Shown here piece by piece: positions 31,075 through 42,266 of a stretch of DNA of 64,000 nt. The position numbers and the translations under genes are program-made. The stretch lies in contig UYJD01000014.1 in the NCBI GenBank assembly GCA_900618795.1, positions 694,930 to 758,929 on the forward strand, given 5' to 3'. How positions within the stretch are numbered: position 1 is the first letter of the stretch; each line of letters opens with the position of its first letter. The stretch is from Cyanodermella asteris. Lineage: Eukaryota > Ascomycota > Lecanoromycetes > Ostropales > Stictidaceae. A model generated the notes under the pieces. The model saw nothing but the letters and a program-made list of their open reading frames with translations, searched no databases and was not told where the DNA came from.

Positions 31075-32051
31075 GGCGAAGGCTTTGGAGCTCGCCAATT
31101 GGAGATGGCTCTCACGTCCTTAGGAGGACGTCGAGTTCTTGGAAGCTCAGTAGCTGTGGGTGTTTGTGCTCTTCGATACAGCTGTTTGAGATTGTTCCCG
31201 TTGCACGGCTCTGGAATGTGAAGCCTCGTGCGAGTGTCTCAGTGCCTTGTGCGACTCGTATAGCGGATGGGAAGGTCAGAATTGAAGAGCGTGGGTAGAG
31301 GAGGTAGATGATAGCCGTATGCTGCGAATGAGCTAGACTTTGGTCAGATCCAAATGCCAGAGGGGAGGGTTTTTGGTGGTGCTTTTGGGACGGGAAAGCA
31401 GAAGAGTGAGGTTGGTGAGAAGGGAGCTTGAAGGGAAACTTCTCTTGTCTGGCTCAGCGGGAAGAATCCTGCGGGAAAAGAACGAGCGCTGCTACCGGCT
31501 TGTGGCCATGATTGATTTTCGGTGCAGTGGCTGGGAAGCTGTCGATGTGCATGAGGCTGGGAATCGAAAAGGTTTGTTGACTTCGCTGCCGGTGCGACGG
31601 CTTTGGGCAGCCGAGTCTTGGCACCCACGTCACTGCCGCTGAGTGGACCTCCCCGACCCTGAAACACGCTGCCGATCGGTGGCTGGGCCCGCCTCAGTTC
31701 GTGAGCTGGCGCGTCGTTAGTCATACAACGATGATGAGTACTTACGTCAATCTCTGTTTGTTTGATACGATATATATCAAAGTTAATAAAACGAGTACGC
31801 GGCTTAAGTCGCTCTCAGAAGTGCTCACAATCTTTGCGAGACCGGTCGCGCAGCTCGATGCCTACATTTCCTTTGACATTTTGCGCGGTGTGCTATTCGT
31901 GTTCGATTCTGCAGTCGTGCCCAATCTGATCTCACACCACGATGACACTCTTCTTAGAGGATTTTCACTGAGGATGATCGGCCTTTATGTTTATTTGCTG
32001 GTGCTAACATAATTTGTGTGTTGTGCACAATTACATGTCTTTCGCTCGAAT
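31075..32051. other. fig1 upstream region and ABC transporter 3' flank
   Basis: Contains the fig1 promoter and an AT-richer stretch near 31740-32040 that borders the transporter stop. Frames such as 31340-31642 are without domain character. No gene supported. Confidence 0.5.
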
Positions 32052-35000
32052 CTATTGCTTGCGGGAAAATGGCTTCTTCATCAATGATATCAACTTACCC
32101 AACCCACTGAACAGCGAGCTCACTCCAAAGCTCCAACCCTTGATCCTCACCGTCCAGATGAAGAAGTAGACCAGCGCCCAGTTGCTGATGACAAACGCCA
32201 GGAAAATTCCAAAGTTCCGCCACTTGTCCGACGGCGAGATGTTGAGACCAGCCAGATACTCGTCACCAGTGGCATATTGACAGTAACCACAGTTAGACGT
32301 CGCATCAGGGTTGCTGATGTATCCCGCTCCGGCCATCCGCACATACGACTCAGCATAAGTGCCGCAGGTCTGTCCTGGCGGAGGATTGAAATGCGCCAGC
32401 TCGATCTCAGAGCACTGCACTGGGATGCCAGCAAGCGTCGCGGATAGAACACCTCCGATCCACCATGTTGTAGGGTTTACGTAGTACATCCAGTACCTCC
32501 AGAAGACGGGGATCTGCATGTAAGGACGTACGACGCCGTTGAACAAACTGGTCATGACGAAGAAGAAGGGTAAGACGTTGGAGATGACCGTGAAGCTGGG
32601 TGCGAAGGCGCAGATCCATTGGCCCCATGAGCTCATGAAAAAGTAGAACAACAGAGTCATGAGGAAGACGTAGCCTGCCGTCGAGGAGTCCGTTGGCAGA
32701 CCGCTGGGCCAGTACCAGATGACAAAGTACAGGACCGCACCGATGATCGAAATCGGGATCTCGGTCACAATGTTGGCGGTGACGAAGGCTGGCCAGCTGT
32801 AAATCTTGGATGGAAGCTCACGAGCCTCCCAAAGAGACCTGTTCTGGTAGAACTTTGGTACCACGGAGTTGACGATGGTGGGTGGGATGGTAATGATCAG
32901 GAAAGCTGTGAACATGCGGTTCTGCATATCTGCCGTCGTGTTGCCGAGTTGCCAGAAGGTAAAGCCGTTGAAGATACCGACGATCACGGAGACGAAGAGC
33001 TTGCCGTAATAATACGATGGATCGCGCCAGTAGGAAGTGAAGAGTCGCTTGGTGAGCAGGTAAGTCTGCAGCGTAAGGGGAGCGGCGAATTCGCGCTGGT
33101 CGGCTAGCTTGATCTTGGACTCGACCTGAGACCGCTCATCGCGGATCCGGCCGATCTCGTCTAGGAGCTCCTTATTCTCCTTGGACTCCAGCCACTCTTT
33201 GTTCCAGTCGAGGCGTTTTCCATCCTCACGCTTACCACCCTTGATGGCGGTCTCGAGAATGAATTCGGCAACGTTCTTCTCCGGCGGACACTTGACACCT
33301 CTTGCTCCGAAGTAGTCGACAACGGCTTGTCCGTTTTCGCCGACTGGACCAAAGTAGAATGTGTTTCCTCCGGGGTTCAAGGCGAGGATCATATCAAACT
33401 GCTGAATCAGCATGGAGGACGGCTGGTGAATTGTGCAGACGACGGCTTGTCCCGCGGCACAGAGCTTCTTGAGGAAGCGAACAATTGAGAAGGCACTCTG
33501 GCTGTCAAGGCCCGACGTCGGTTCGTCCAAGAACAGAAGAAGAGATGGCTTGGCGGCAAGCTCAACGCCAATCGTCAAGCGTTTCTTTTGCTCAACTCCA
33601 AGCGACATGATGATGGCGTCTTGAATGTCGTCAAGCTCAAGGAGCGAAATAACGTTGTCGACATAAGCAATCTTCTCCTCGCGGGGGACCGAAGCATCCT
33701 GACGCAGCAGGGCCGAAAACTCAAGTGCTTCGCGGATGGTCGTTGTCTCATCGTGAAGATCCATCTGTTCAACAAAGCCGGTCGACCGCTGGAACTCCAT
33801 ACCAAGAGGACGTCCGTCCACAAGCATATCTCCGCCAACAATACCGGTCTTCTGCCGCTGAGACAACGTGTTCAAGAGCGTTGTTTTGCCAGCACCTGAG
33901 GCTCCCATGAGGGCAACCATCACACCCGGCTTAGCGTATCCGTTGATTTTGTTGAGAAGTTTCTTCTTGTTGCCGTTGGGCAGAGTGACTGTATACTCGA
34001 CATCGTTCCATGTGAAAATGCTCTCGCTCTTGGACAATTCTTGCAGTGCAGAATCGGCGCTCTTCTGACGACTGAACTCGGCCTCCTGGGCTCTTTGACT
34101 GGAATCAGTATCCTCGGCAACACCACCCTTCTCCTCGTCAGCTGGCTTGGGCGTCTTGCTCTTGAGCTGTTTCTTCGCTTGCTTTGATTTCTTGAATACA
34201 AGTGCACCGCCACCCTCGTGGGCAAAGGATAAGTACTCGCATGCCAAGGCTGTCACCAGGATGTACAAGACGCCCCAGGCAATTAGCACTCCAAAATTGC
34301 GCCACAAGTTTGACCGTGAGTAATTGAAGTTAGTCTCAATGTAGGCATCGCCGCTCACCGTAGTCGAGCCCAGCATTGCACCCTGGACGGCGCAGCCCTG
34401 GTATTCTGGCTGTATACCTGGACCTTGGGGTACGAGCTGCAACTCGGAGCACGGCATTTGTCGCTTGGTGAACTCATTTGCCAACACCGCCTCGAATGCG
34501 TACGAGATGGGATTGATCCAGTAAAGCCAACCGAACCAAATGTATTCAGTGAGGAGTTGAGGTCGCACGATGACATAACCGGTAAAAATAATGAGCAAGT
34601 TCAGTGCAATCCCAGAAAACCGGACAGCATCATCAATCGTGGGGCTGAGCGAGGCGAACATTCGGTACAGAGCCGTGATGACGATTGTGTTGGTGTAGAC
34701 AAATAGAAAGTATATGAAGAACTTCCCAGCATCCAGGGCGAAGTTGGTCATAAAGTACATGATGATGCTGAAAGGAACCACCATGGTGAATATCATGGGG
34801 AAATCTGCCAGAACGCGGGCGATGGCGACAGCACTGGGTCTGTAGAAGGCGTAATCCTTGTGGCGCTCAATGACATTGCGGCCTGTGACGGCTTTCATGA
34901 GTTCAGCCAACTGCAGCCAGCCCAGGAAGAGGATGGAGAAGAAAGCAGCACCACCGCGAGTGAAAGTGCCTTCGGTCGAATCGGGGAGATCGTAGAACAA

Positions 35001-36779
35001 GCTGGAGACAATGAGAGCGTTCGAAACGATGATGAAGAACTTGGTGTATAGCGAGGTTTTATCACCCATCGTCAGCCAGAACTCGCGCCTAGTACATGCG
35101 AGGACCTGCTTGATGTAGCTGACAGTGTAGGGAGACTTTGTGCGGACCGTCTTCGACTTTTGCTCTTTGACAGATTGTCGGAAGTTGTTGGCATCGGCAT
35201 GCGAAGTCTCCTGTAGATATTTCTCGTAGTCTTCGACGTCTCGGAGAACCTTCTTGTATGCATCGCTTCCACGGTAAGCCTTTTCAAGTTCTTCGGGAGT
35301 CTTGGGGCACTTGTCCTTCATCCCATCGCGAAATTGTCGCTCGTTCGGATCAGCAATGCTCGTAAGGAAATCGGACGTGGTCTGTCGAGGCGGCGCGTGA
35401 AAGCCAAGGTCAATGAAATATTGTCTGGCTTCGCTGGCTGGCCCTTGGTAAAGCATACGACCTTCTTCGATCACGAGGACCTTGTCCACCAGATCGTAAA
35501 TCTCCTGTCCAGCCTGGTAGAGAGTGGTGATCGTCGTTCGGTTACTAACGTCAGTCATGATGCGAAGTGAGTTGATGTAGTCCAAAGCAGTGCTGGCATC
35601 AAGGCCACGCGTGCTGTTGTCCCAACAAGTGACGGTCGACTTTGTCGCAAGGGTCTCCATAATGGAAACACGCTTTCGCTCTCCTCCACTCACACCACGG
35701 ACGTATTCGTTCCCGACCTGAGTATTGCGCGTGTGGCTCATGGCGAATATCTTGAGCAGGGCATCAATGATGATCTGGATGTCCTCCCGAGCGCGTTTGC
35801 GAGTCTTGGTGAGAAGATTGAAAGTCATTGTCTGCCACACCGTCAAGTTCGGCATGTGCTCGTCATTTTCCGGGTTGTAAGAGACCTCTCCGCGATAGTG
35901 TTTTGCCTGCTCTTCCGCGGAAATTCCACCGTACCAGACTCCACCTTCGACGGCTGCGTAGGCTTTTCTGTGATTTGCAATCGCCTTCAAAAAGGCTGTG
36001 CATCCACTGCCGGGCCTACCCAGGACGAGCATCATTTCTCCGTCTCGAACGACTCCAGTGAAGTCACGAAGGAGGTCGCGAACTGGAGGCTTGGCCCCAA
36101 ATTTGAGCGCCGGGAAGAAGTTTGTGACAATGCGATATAAATCGGGGCCGAAAGTGCCGATGATGGCATCTGGTAATGTTCTGACGAATGTCGCTTTGCT
36201 GCCCACGCCCTTTACGGTCAAGTTCTTGAAAACAACACCAACCTTTTTCTGCGATGAGCCATCAACGCGCTTTTCGAGTCGGCCCTCTTTGATGAAGTCA
36301 CTGAGGTCGAACTGCTCCTCGGCTGCTGCAGCTGCGTCACCCGTTGCCTTTTCAATCTCATCTTGGTCCTCGGGCTTGGATCTGATGCTTCTTGAGCTCT
36401 TGCTGGTGCGCGCTCCAAGGACACCACCACGGCTGCGCGAGCGCGAGCGATCTGTTCGTGTTCGACTCAGGTGAGACAATTCGCGCTGCAGCTCCTGGTA
36501 TCCCTCGAGGGCGGCACTTTGATTGACAAGTCCACCAACATCACGTTCTCCCCATGCTCCAGGGATGCTATCGTCGGTGCTTGGGACTGGTGACGCGTGA
36601 GCAGTTGTCTCTGCGGTAGGGGCCTCTGTGATGGGAGCTTCGGCTGGAGCAGCCGGCTCTTCGTATGGGACACGATTGTGAAGCTGTTGAGCAGAACGCG
36701 GTCGAGACAGCGAACGGTATGTATCCGCTGATTGGGACTGTCCCCACATTTTGGCGAAGCTGAGATGTTCGACGCCCAC
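32052..36779 (-). CDS. PDR-type (ABCG) pleiotropic drug resistance transporter
   Basis: A single frame of 1575 aa with the reverse (NBD-TMD)2 layout of full-size fungal ABCG pumps, which export azoles, toxins and other hydrophobic compounds at the plasma membrane. NBD1 has the degenerate Walker A GRPGSGCTAFLKAI (near 253), signature VSGGERKRVSIME and the altered Walker B CWDNSTRGLDAS. NBD2 has canonical Walker A GASGAGKTTLLNTL (near 958), the degenerate signature LGVEQKKRLTIGVEL and Walker B LLLFLDEPTSGLDSQSA. This asymmetric pair of ATP sites is diagnostic of the PDR/CDR group. Each TMD has about six helices, and a Cys-bearing extracellular loop (CSEIELAHFNPPPGQTCGTY) lies near the end. Starts at ATG 36779 and 36749 (MWGQSQSADTYRSL) are both possible. 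A GTAAGT at 32093-32098 (minus strand), 11 residues into the last 16, could be a 3' intron donor, so the last residues are uncertain. Confidence 0.95.
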   Translation of the reverse strand: MGVEHLSFAKMWGQSQSADTYRSLSRPRSAQQLHNRVPYEEPAAPAEAPITEAPTAETTAHASPVPSTDDSIPGAWGERDVGGLVNQSAALEGYQELQRELSHLSRTRTDRSRSRSRGGVLGARTSKSSRSIRSKPEDQDEIEKATGDAAAAAEEQFDLSDFIKEGRLEKRVDGSSQKKVGVVFKNLTVKGVGSKATFVRTLPDAIIGTFGPDLYRIVTNFFPALKFGAKPPVRDLLRDFTGVVRDGEMMLVLGRPGSGCTAFLKAIANHRKAYAAVEGGVWYGGISAEEQAKHYRGEVSYNPENDEHMPNLTVWQTMTFNLLTKTRKRAREDIQIIIDALLKIFAMSHTRNTQVGNEYVRGVSGGERKRVSIMETLATKSTVTCWDNSTRGLDASTALDYINSLRIMTDVSNRTTITTLYQAGQEIYDLVDKVLVIEEGRMLYQGPASEARQYFIDLGFHAPPRQTTSDFLTSIADPNERQFRDGMKDKCPKTPEELEKAYRGSDAYKKVLRDVEDYEKYLQETSHADANNFRQSVKEQKSKTVRTKSPYTVSYIKQVLACTRREFWLTMGDKTSLYTKFFIIVSNALIVSSLFYDLPDSTEGTFTRGGAAFFSILFLGWLQLAELMKAVTGRNVIERHKDYAFYRPSAVAIARVLADFPMIFTMVVPFSIIMYFMTNFALDAGKFFIYFLFVYTNTIVITALYRMFASLSPTIDDAVRFSGIALNLLIIFTGYVIVRPQLLTEYIWFGWLYWINPISYAFEAVLANEFTKRQMPCSELQLVPQGPGIQPEYQGCAVQGAMLGSTTVSGDAYIETNFNYSRSNLWRNFGVLIAWGVLYILVTALACEYLSFAHEGGGALVFKKSKQAKKQLKSKTPKPADEEKGGVAEDTDSSQRAQEAEFSRQKSADSALQELSKSESIFTWNDVEYTVTLPNGNKKKLLNKINGYAKPGVMVALMGASGAGKTTLLNTLSQRQKTGIVGGDMLVDGRPLGMEFQRSTGFVEQMDLHDETTTIREALEFSALLRQDASVPREEKIAYVDNVISLLELDDIQDAIIMSLGVEQKKRLTIGVELAAKPSLLLFLDEPTSGLDSQSAFSIVRFLKKLCAAGQAVVCTIHQPSSMLIQQFDMILALNPGGNTFYFGPVGENGQAVVDYFGARGVKCPPEKNVAEFILETAIKGGKREDGKRLDWNKEWLESKENKELLDEIGRIRDERSQVESKIKLADQREFAAPLTLQTYLLTKRLFTSYWRDPSYYYGKLFVSVIVGIFNGFTFWQLGNTTADMQNRMFTAFLIITIPPTIVNSVVPKFYQNRSLWEARELPSKIYSWPAFVTANIVTEIPISIIGAVLYFVIWYWPSGLPTDSSTAGYVFLMTLLFYFFMSSWGQWICAFAPSFTVISNVLPFFFVMTSLFNGVVRPYMQIPVFWRYWMYYVNPTTWWIGGVLSATLAGIPVQCSEIELAHFNPPPGQTCGTYAESYVRMAGAGYISNPDATSNCGYCQYATGDEYLAGLNISPSDKWRNFGIFLAFVISNWALVYFFIWTVRIKGWSFGVSSLFSGLGKLISLMKKPFSRKQ

Positions 36780-38903
36780 TACGCCAGAAGTCTAGTGCTC
36801 AAAGAGCCTGGGTGGCGGGCGAAGGGAGGGCAACAACAAGATATAGCATCAGACACACATGGCGCAAGATTAATAATGATCAAGTGGAATATTTGGAAGG
36901 CGGTCCGGGATGACGGCAGTAATGGGTTTGGGATCGACACTTTGAGACATTCAATATGATGGCAGCGCCAAACGTTGTGCTGCAAGAGGGTCTGTGCGGG
37001 CAGCCACAACGCCAGGCGTAAGAAGTGCAAGTCCGTACTATGGACCACCGATCATCAGGAGCAAGGAGCAGTGTTGGCACTAGCACAACGTCGCAGGCGA
37101 TGACTGGATCAGAGCTAGTGGGCTAGCATAGCCGACAATCAGAGCACAGGCGTCTGGGGCTGCCTACCATGACCCCATGAGCCATACTGTGTGGGCGATG
37201 CGTCAGAGGCATTATTGGCAAGGTTGCGAGCACAGCAACTTTGAGCAAAGAGAGCGATGTCGTGACTCCGTGGCCGAGCGGAAGCCGTGGAAAGCGAGAG
37301 CTGCTGAGGAATGTGACCGAGTGATCTCATCGTTCTGCGAAGCTTTTCGGCAAATTCATCGGGGAGGCAAACTCAAACTCAAAATCCATAATCCCGCCAA
37401 CGCCGGACTTAAGGGCCTTGGCATGCATGACATGGCAAACAACAGGCGTCAGCTACGGAAGCGCCTCCAGATATTTACACACCCTCTCCAGGCTCGATCC
37501 GATCACAGATCGAAGCTATTCTTCCCCCAAGTACGCGAGGAGGGAGACTGCAGTGTCAGCACACAAGTCCCATCTGTGATACCTGCACAGGTACATTGAA
37601 AGAAAAAAAAAACAATGCTTCAGGTAGATAAGGAGTTGCTACCCAAGTCGTCTCGCCCCTAGCCGCAATTCTCGCCTCTCTGGGATATGCCTGGCGACCC
37701 GAAAGGGCAGCTACAGAGATACTGCTAACCCTCGGCTGTATGATAGCTCCGCGACCATTCAGTCGGCCCGTCTTGGCGTGTTCGAGTCCCACAAGCTACC
37801 ATCCCGCCGGCGCGTTCAGACATCTGACAGCCTGTGTGAGTCTGACACGGCCGCAGGGGCTCCCTGTCTGCCCTATCTGCTTGCTTTGAAATCAGCTCTT
37901 CAATTCCCCCACTTGATCATCCTGGGCGCGGGTTTTGCCATTTATTAGCCTTCCGATATTGCTGGAATTTGCGGCTCACTAATTGACCAGATCCGCCATG
38001 GCCCCGCTATCAGCTGCTGTGGCATCATATACGAATGCCATCAAGTCCTGCTGAGGTGCTGAACGTCAACCTGAGAGCCGCCGACGGACGCTTGTTGCCG
38101 AGCTGACAAGCTTGCGCGCATCCAGGTGCTTGACAGAGCAAGGACCATAAGAGTGCGCGCGCAGACACGATCCTGCAATATTTTGTGTGCTAAAAGCTGT
38201 GTAAGCGTCGCTCGTTGTCTGCTACTGGCATACGTGCACGTGATCTTGGCCGGGCGCTCAAATATCAGTATGCGATGCGCCTTCTTGCGTTTGCACATGT
38301 TCCGTGTTGGCCATGCTCGTGTTCCAGATTGTAAACAAGCTGGCAGCCAAATCACGAAACTCGAAACTCCGACTCGCGGAGAGCCTTACCTGCTAATGTT
38401 CTGCACATACGGGTAATGCAAATGCTCAAAGGTCACCAAATCCTGATCATCGGCTTTTACCTAGGGCTAATGGGCCGGTGGGAAAAGTGGGACCCGGATT
38501 CACGCGTTTTTCTTCAAGCGTGTACCCAATAATTGCTTCACCTGCCTCAGTGAAAACCGTGGGGAAGCTGCGCTCGAGGTTGTTTCCTAACGGTTTTGAG
38601 CTTTGCCATGTGGTCCGCTCGCGCCGTGCTGCTTCCTGCTGGTGGGCTTGGCTAGTACCTCTGAAACCCTCAACGTCGCCTGCTTGCCAACTGGGGAAAA
38701 CACGATTTGAATTTGCGCTTTCCTTCACTGTTGAGCTGTTGCCCATTGTCCATTGTCCAGCTTGCAATCATGTCTTCTCTTCTTGCTTCGTCAATCAGCC
38801 ACCACCACTTCCAAGACATGTAGAACATCAACGCCTCTGCCCAACATCGGAAAATTTCCCCCTTTTTTTTCAATCCACCAACTACGACCAACACGTGAAG
38901 ACC
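36780..38903. other. 2.1 kb divergent upstream region
   Basis: Lies between the divergently transcribed ABC transporter and the acidic-protein gene. I see no supported ORF and no perfect PDRE (TCCGYGGA) here. A B-box-like sequence near 37780 is discussed among the rejected items. CT-rich plus-strand sequence just before 38904 fits a promoter for the acidic-protein gene. Confidence 0.5.
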
Positions 38904-39779
38904 ATGGCTATGAGTGACGAATTTGACGACGACATCGAAGAGCTTGAGCTCGATCTCTCTGAGGATAATGAATATGGCGACCTTGACGATGACGATGTGG
39001 TCGAGGGACCGGCTCAGGATGACGAGGACCAAGGTCAGAAGCGCGCCTTTTGATGATCGACAAGACGCTAAGCGACGTTCGTAGATGCAGAAGCTTGTGA
39101 AGCGCTTCGCAAGGAGATGTCCGACATCAACAACTATCGCGAGTTTGTGACAGTCCACATCGTCTCCAAAGCACAAAGGAACAACACCAAAGCGATCGAG
39201 GATGCATGTTGGCCCAAAAACCGTATGCTGCTGCTTGTCAAACTTGAGAGGTGAGCTGCGTTCCTGCATGAGTCACGAGACAATGGGTCGCTCACGTTGC
39301 ACGCTGTCAGGTACCTAGATCACCTACTCGAAAAGGTTCTCAGAGACATGCTCGACACCTTCGCTGCCAAGGACTGGTCAAGGATCATCAAAGACATCTC
39401 AGCGGATCAAGCTTCAGAGCTCTTTGATCTCTTCTGGGGCTACATGAGCAAGGCTTGGGCACTTGTCCACGATTTCCCTCTGTGTATGAAGAAGCCCGTC
39501 GAAGGCATCTATCAGGGACAAGGGAACGATGTGTACAGCGAGGGTATTTGGGGCGATATTGTCCAGTTCGGAATCACCGCATGCCAGTCATACGAGGCAG
39601 AGCTCGAGAAAGAGGATAACAAGGTCATCAGGGAGGTGATTATGAATGGCCAAGCTGAGAAGAAAGAGGCGGCGGCGGCGGCGAAAGTCAACGCTAAAAA
39701 GAACGACAACTGGTGGGAGGACGATGACATGGCTGGGGAGGTCGAGGAGTACTATGAGGACGCTGATGAAGACTACTAG
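38904..39779 (+). CDS. conserved-looking acidic protein of unknown function
   Basis: Three exons (38904-39033, 39085-39250, 39311-39779) with introns of 51 and 60 bp give 254 aa. Both splices restore the frame exactly (GTCAGA...CGTAG; GTGAGC...GTCAG). The N-terminal 45 residues are strongly acidic (DEFDDDIEELELDLSED, DLDDDDVVEG). The middle is a helical globular domain (EALRKEMSDINNYREFVTVH, then ACWPKNRMLLLVKLERYLDH, then LFDLFWGYMSKAWALVHDFP) with several Trp. The C-terminus is an Ala/Lys helix followed by another acidic tail (EDDDMAGEVEEYYEDADEDY). No signal peptide or membrane segment is present. Acidic tails on both ends of a helical core suggest a nuclear or nucleolar adaptor, chaperone or ribosome-linked factor, but I do not recognise the family. 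Confidence 0.8.
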
Positions 39780-40047
39780 TGGGAGCGAGGTTCTGAAGCA
39801 GTTGTTCGCGGGAAGTTGCTGCGTCGATGATTTGAGTGCCTTTCATCTGTATCTTCAACTCATTGTCACGGTCGAGAGCTCGATGAGCAGACACCTCCTA
39901 ATGGTCTTGTGCACGGAAAAGTCGATGGCTGCAGGACCAATGGCAACGTGGTTGCGACTGGTTGTATGTACAGTTGAGACTGCTATCGACCACATCATAT
40001 TCCGGCTTATCGATCGTCGAGACCTGCTCGCATGAGACCAAGACTCC

Positions 40048-41343
40048 TCAGATCGAAGCAGCAATCCCCTTCTCTCCTAGATTCAATGTCCTCCATCGAG
40101 AGAGAAAGTCGTCCATGTTGATATAAGCTCCGCATAGTCTTCTCTTTCCATGGAACGAAGTCCTACCGTGCAGAACCCGCCAGTTATCAAATATAAGTGG
40201 CCGTCCCGGTTGCAGCTGAGACTTGTACTTGAACTCTGGACTCTCCAAGATGCCCTTGAACTTCTCCGCCGCATCATACCACCTAGCCATGTCCTCCTGA
40301 CTCGTCCCCGGTGCAAAAGAGCCCCTATCATCATTGTTCCATCTAATCTTAACCAAATCCCCCCTCTCCCGCTGGATCACGGGAAAGGGCTGCGTAGTAA
40401 TAATCTTCGCATCCTCGTTCCCCGTCGCGTGCGCCGTGATCTTCACCTCCGCCAACACCTCCACCGCCTGCGGATCCCGCTCCGCCAGCTCCCTCGCCGC
40501 CGCGAAACCGTCCGCAAGCAACGACTCGCCCCCGCTTCCCTCCGTGTGCGAGAGCAGGTGGAACATTTGCAGTCCGGCCGGGTCCGAAAAGTACGTCGTG
40601 TCCGTGTGCACCGGCAGCTCCAGCGTCGTGTACGCCGTGTCCCTGCTCGCCAGGTCCGCCGTAAAGTCCCAGAACCCGCCGTAGTGCGTCGGCCGCACGA
40701 ACGCGATCCGCTCGATCAGCGCTCGCGTCGAGGCCGGGTCCGCGGGCACGCGGTCGACGTAGGAGAAGCCGTATTCGCGGATGTTGTTCACCCAGGCACG
40801 GAGGCCCGAGGGCGACGCGTCGGACATGATCTCGTCGTAATCGGCGGTCGGCGGGTTCCGGGATATGCTGGAGGTCCAGTACGTGAGTTTGGGTTGTGGG
40901 GATCTGGTCGTTGAAGCGCCGCGTTGGTGGGATTGCAGCCAGTCCCAGGCGTAGATGCTCTCGTGCGGGTGCCCTTCGGGCGATTGATCGGACCAGATTA
41001 CGCGGAGGCCTTCACTTTCCGGGCTCAGAGATCGGGCGTGCAGGTCCGGTGGCAGGGAGAAGGTGTCCAGCAGACGTTGGTTCGTGTCTGGGTGTCGGCA
41101 TTTCGAGCACGAGCACCAGTCGCGTAGATACCGGGTGTTGAAGGTCAGGTCCTCGGCCCCGTTCGATTTGGGTTGATGTCCCGGAATGAACTTGGAGAGA
41201 TTGATGCTGGCGGCCTCGATCGATGCCGTGAAAGGCCCGGATGATGTTCCCGTATGCAGGTTCTGTGTGCGCCGTGATTGTCCGCACTGCAGCTCCAATA
41301 CCCTTCGGCGAATCAACGTTCTGGAAAGTCGGAAAAGGGACAT
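40048..41343 (-). CDS. trimethyllysine dioxygenase (carnitine biosynthesis)
   Basis: Single exon of 431 aa. The enzyme is an Fe(II)/2-oxoglutarate dioxygenase that hydroxylates N6-trimethyllysine, the first step of carnitine synthesis. The sequence has a basic mitochondrial-type N-terminus (MSLFRLSRTLIRRRVLELQC). The N-terminal zinc-type domain of the gamma-butyrobetaine-hydroxylase family has its Cys/His cluster (RYLRDWCSCSKCRHPDTNQR). The catalytic fold carries the HxD pair in LPVHTDTTYFSDPAG (near residue 246) and the distal His in NWRVLHGRTSFHG (near 391). It ends in CGAYINMDDFLSRWRTL, which fits trimethyllysine dioxygenase better than gamma-butyrobetaine dioxygenase. All metal ligands are present. 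It is divergent from an FAD monooxygenase 920 bp away, with no evident functional link. The pathway partner genes are not in this window. Confidence 0.88.
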   Translation of the reverse strand: MSLFRLSRTLIRRRVLELQCGQSRRTQNLHTGTSSGPFTASIEAASINLSKFIPGHQPKSNGAEDLTFNTRYLRDWCSCSKCRHPDTNQRLLDTFSLPPDLHARSLSPESEGLRVIWSDQSPEGHPHESIYAWDWLQSHQRGASTTRSPQPKLTYWTSSISRNPPTADYDEIMSDASPSGLRAWVNNIREYGFSYVDRVPADPASTRALIERIAFVRPTHYGGFWDFTADLASRDTAYTTLELPVHTDTTYFSDPAGLQMFHLLSHTEGSGGESLLADGFAAARELAERDPQAVEVLAEVKITAHATGNEDAKIITTQPFPVIQRERGDLVKIRWNNDDRGSFAPGTSQEDMARWYDAAEKFKGILESPEFKYKSQLQPGRPLIFDNWRVLHGRTSFHGKRRLCGAYINMDDFLSRWRTLNLGEKGIAASI

Positions 41344-42266
41344 GGTGTCAACGAATTTCCTACAATGTGTTTCTCACTTGCTCAAATACGTCTTTGATCA
41401 AGGGGCAGACTCTGTCAGCAACTCCCAGTACACTCGTGGCCGGTCTCGGACGGTTGTTGATTTGCTGGCCTCGGCGGTCTGCCCCGCTGCCCCCGAGCTC
41501 CTTTCTGAGAAACCTTGATCCAGATCGTGATACTTCAACGTTCAGATTACAGTCTGGTGTATTCTCACGGGTAAAGGCAACCAGATTGAGAGATGACTTT
41601 TACGATAATCAAACCATGAGCGACGAACTTCATTGATACAGCCGAAATTTGTTTCATGTACTATATTTTAGAAAAGCGTTCCTTTTTCCAGCCAACAACC
41701 ACAACACCTGTTACCATTCTATTCCACATGATACTGTTATACACTCCTAGCTTTCATATAACGCTCTCCTCTATGCGCTTTCAGCAACCCTATCATCACA
41801 TGACCAAACGCCCTCACGTCGACAGCATCCCCGGTGATAAACCTCAGCACTTACCGCATCGGGCCAAAACCTGCTCACTGAGCGCCTTGTGCCAATTCAT
41901 CGCACCTTTCCACACGCTTCCAGCTTGCAAGACTGATCCAATTAGATGCTCAAAAACTTGCTCCCAATGATACCACCTTGTGAGGCTCCCATTGTGCGCA
42001 CGATATCCTGTGGCTCCGGACAGATGCCTTTCACTTTGCCTAGAACGCCGCGAGGGGGGCAAACGAAGAGAGCATGTTTCTGTGCTATCGTCACGAGATC
42101 TAGCCATGTAGTCGTTTACTGCTGTTCGTTTTCCTCCCCTCTGCCTTTGCTTTTGAGCCGCATTTATCTCTACGGTCGACCCGAGATCCGTGCTTTGCCT
42201 TTGGACCCTCTTGAGATCACGACCTGAGGTTCGGTCTTGAAAACTATTAGCCGTCGAAACTTCATA
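41344..42266. other. divergent promoter region
   Basis: Upstream sequence shared by the trimethyllysine dioxygenase and FAD monooxygenase genes. It has short frames only, and an AT-richer stretch at about 41640-41780. No supported ORF. Confidence 0.5.

Noticed and set aside
37775-37800. tRNA-like B box (GTTCGAGTCCC) followed by a CCAC-type stem
   Set aside because: The T-stem pairs poorly, no matching 5' acceptor strand is found upstream, and the only A-box-like sequence is about 20 bp away, too close for a tRNA.
36780-38903. search for a PDRE (TCCGYGGA) in the ABC transporter promoter
   Set aside because: Only imperfect matches (for example TCCGTGGC near 37270) are present; the perfect-looking core near 35915 lies inside the coding region.
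40150-40914. 254-codon plus-strand open frame
   Set aside because: Antisense to trimethyllysine dioxygenase; Arg/Leu/Val-rich shadow typical of a GC-rich gene.
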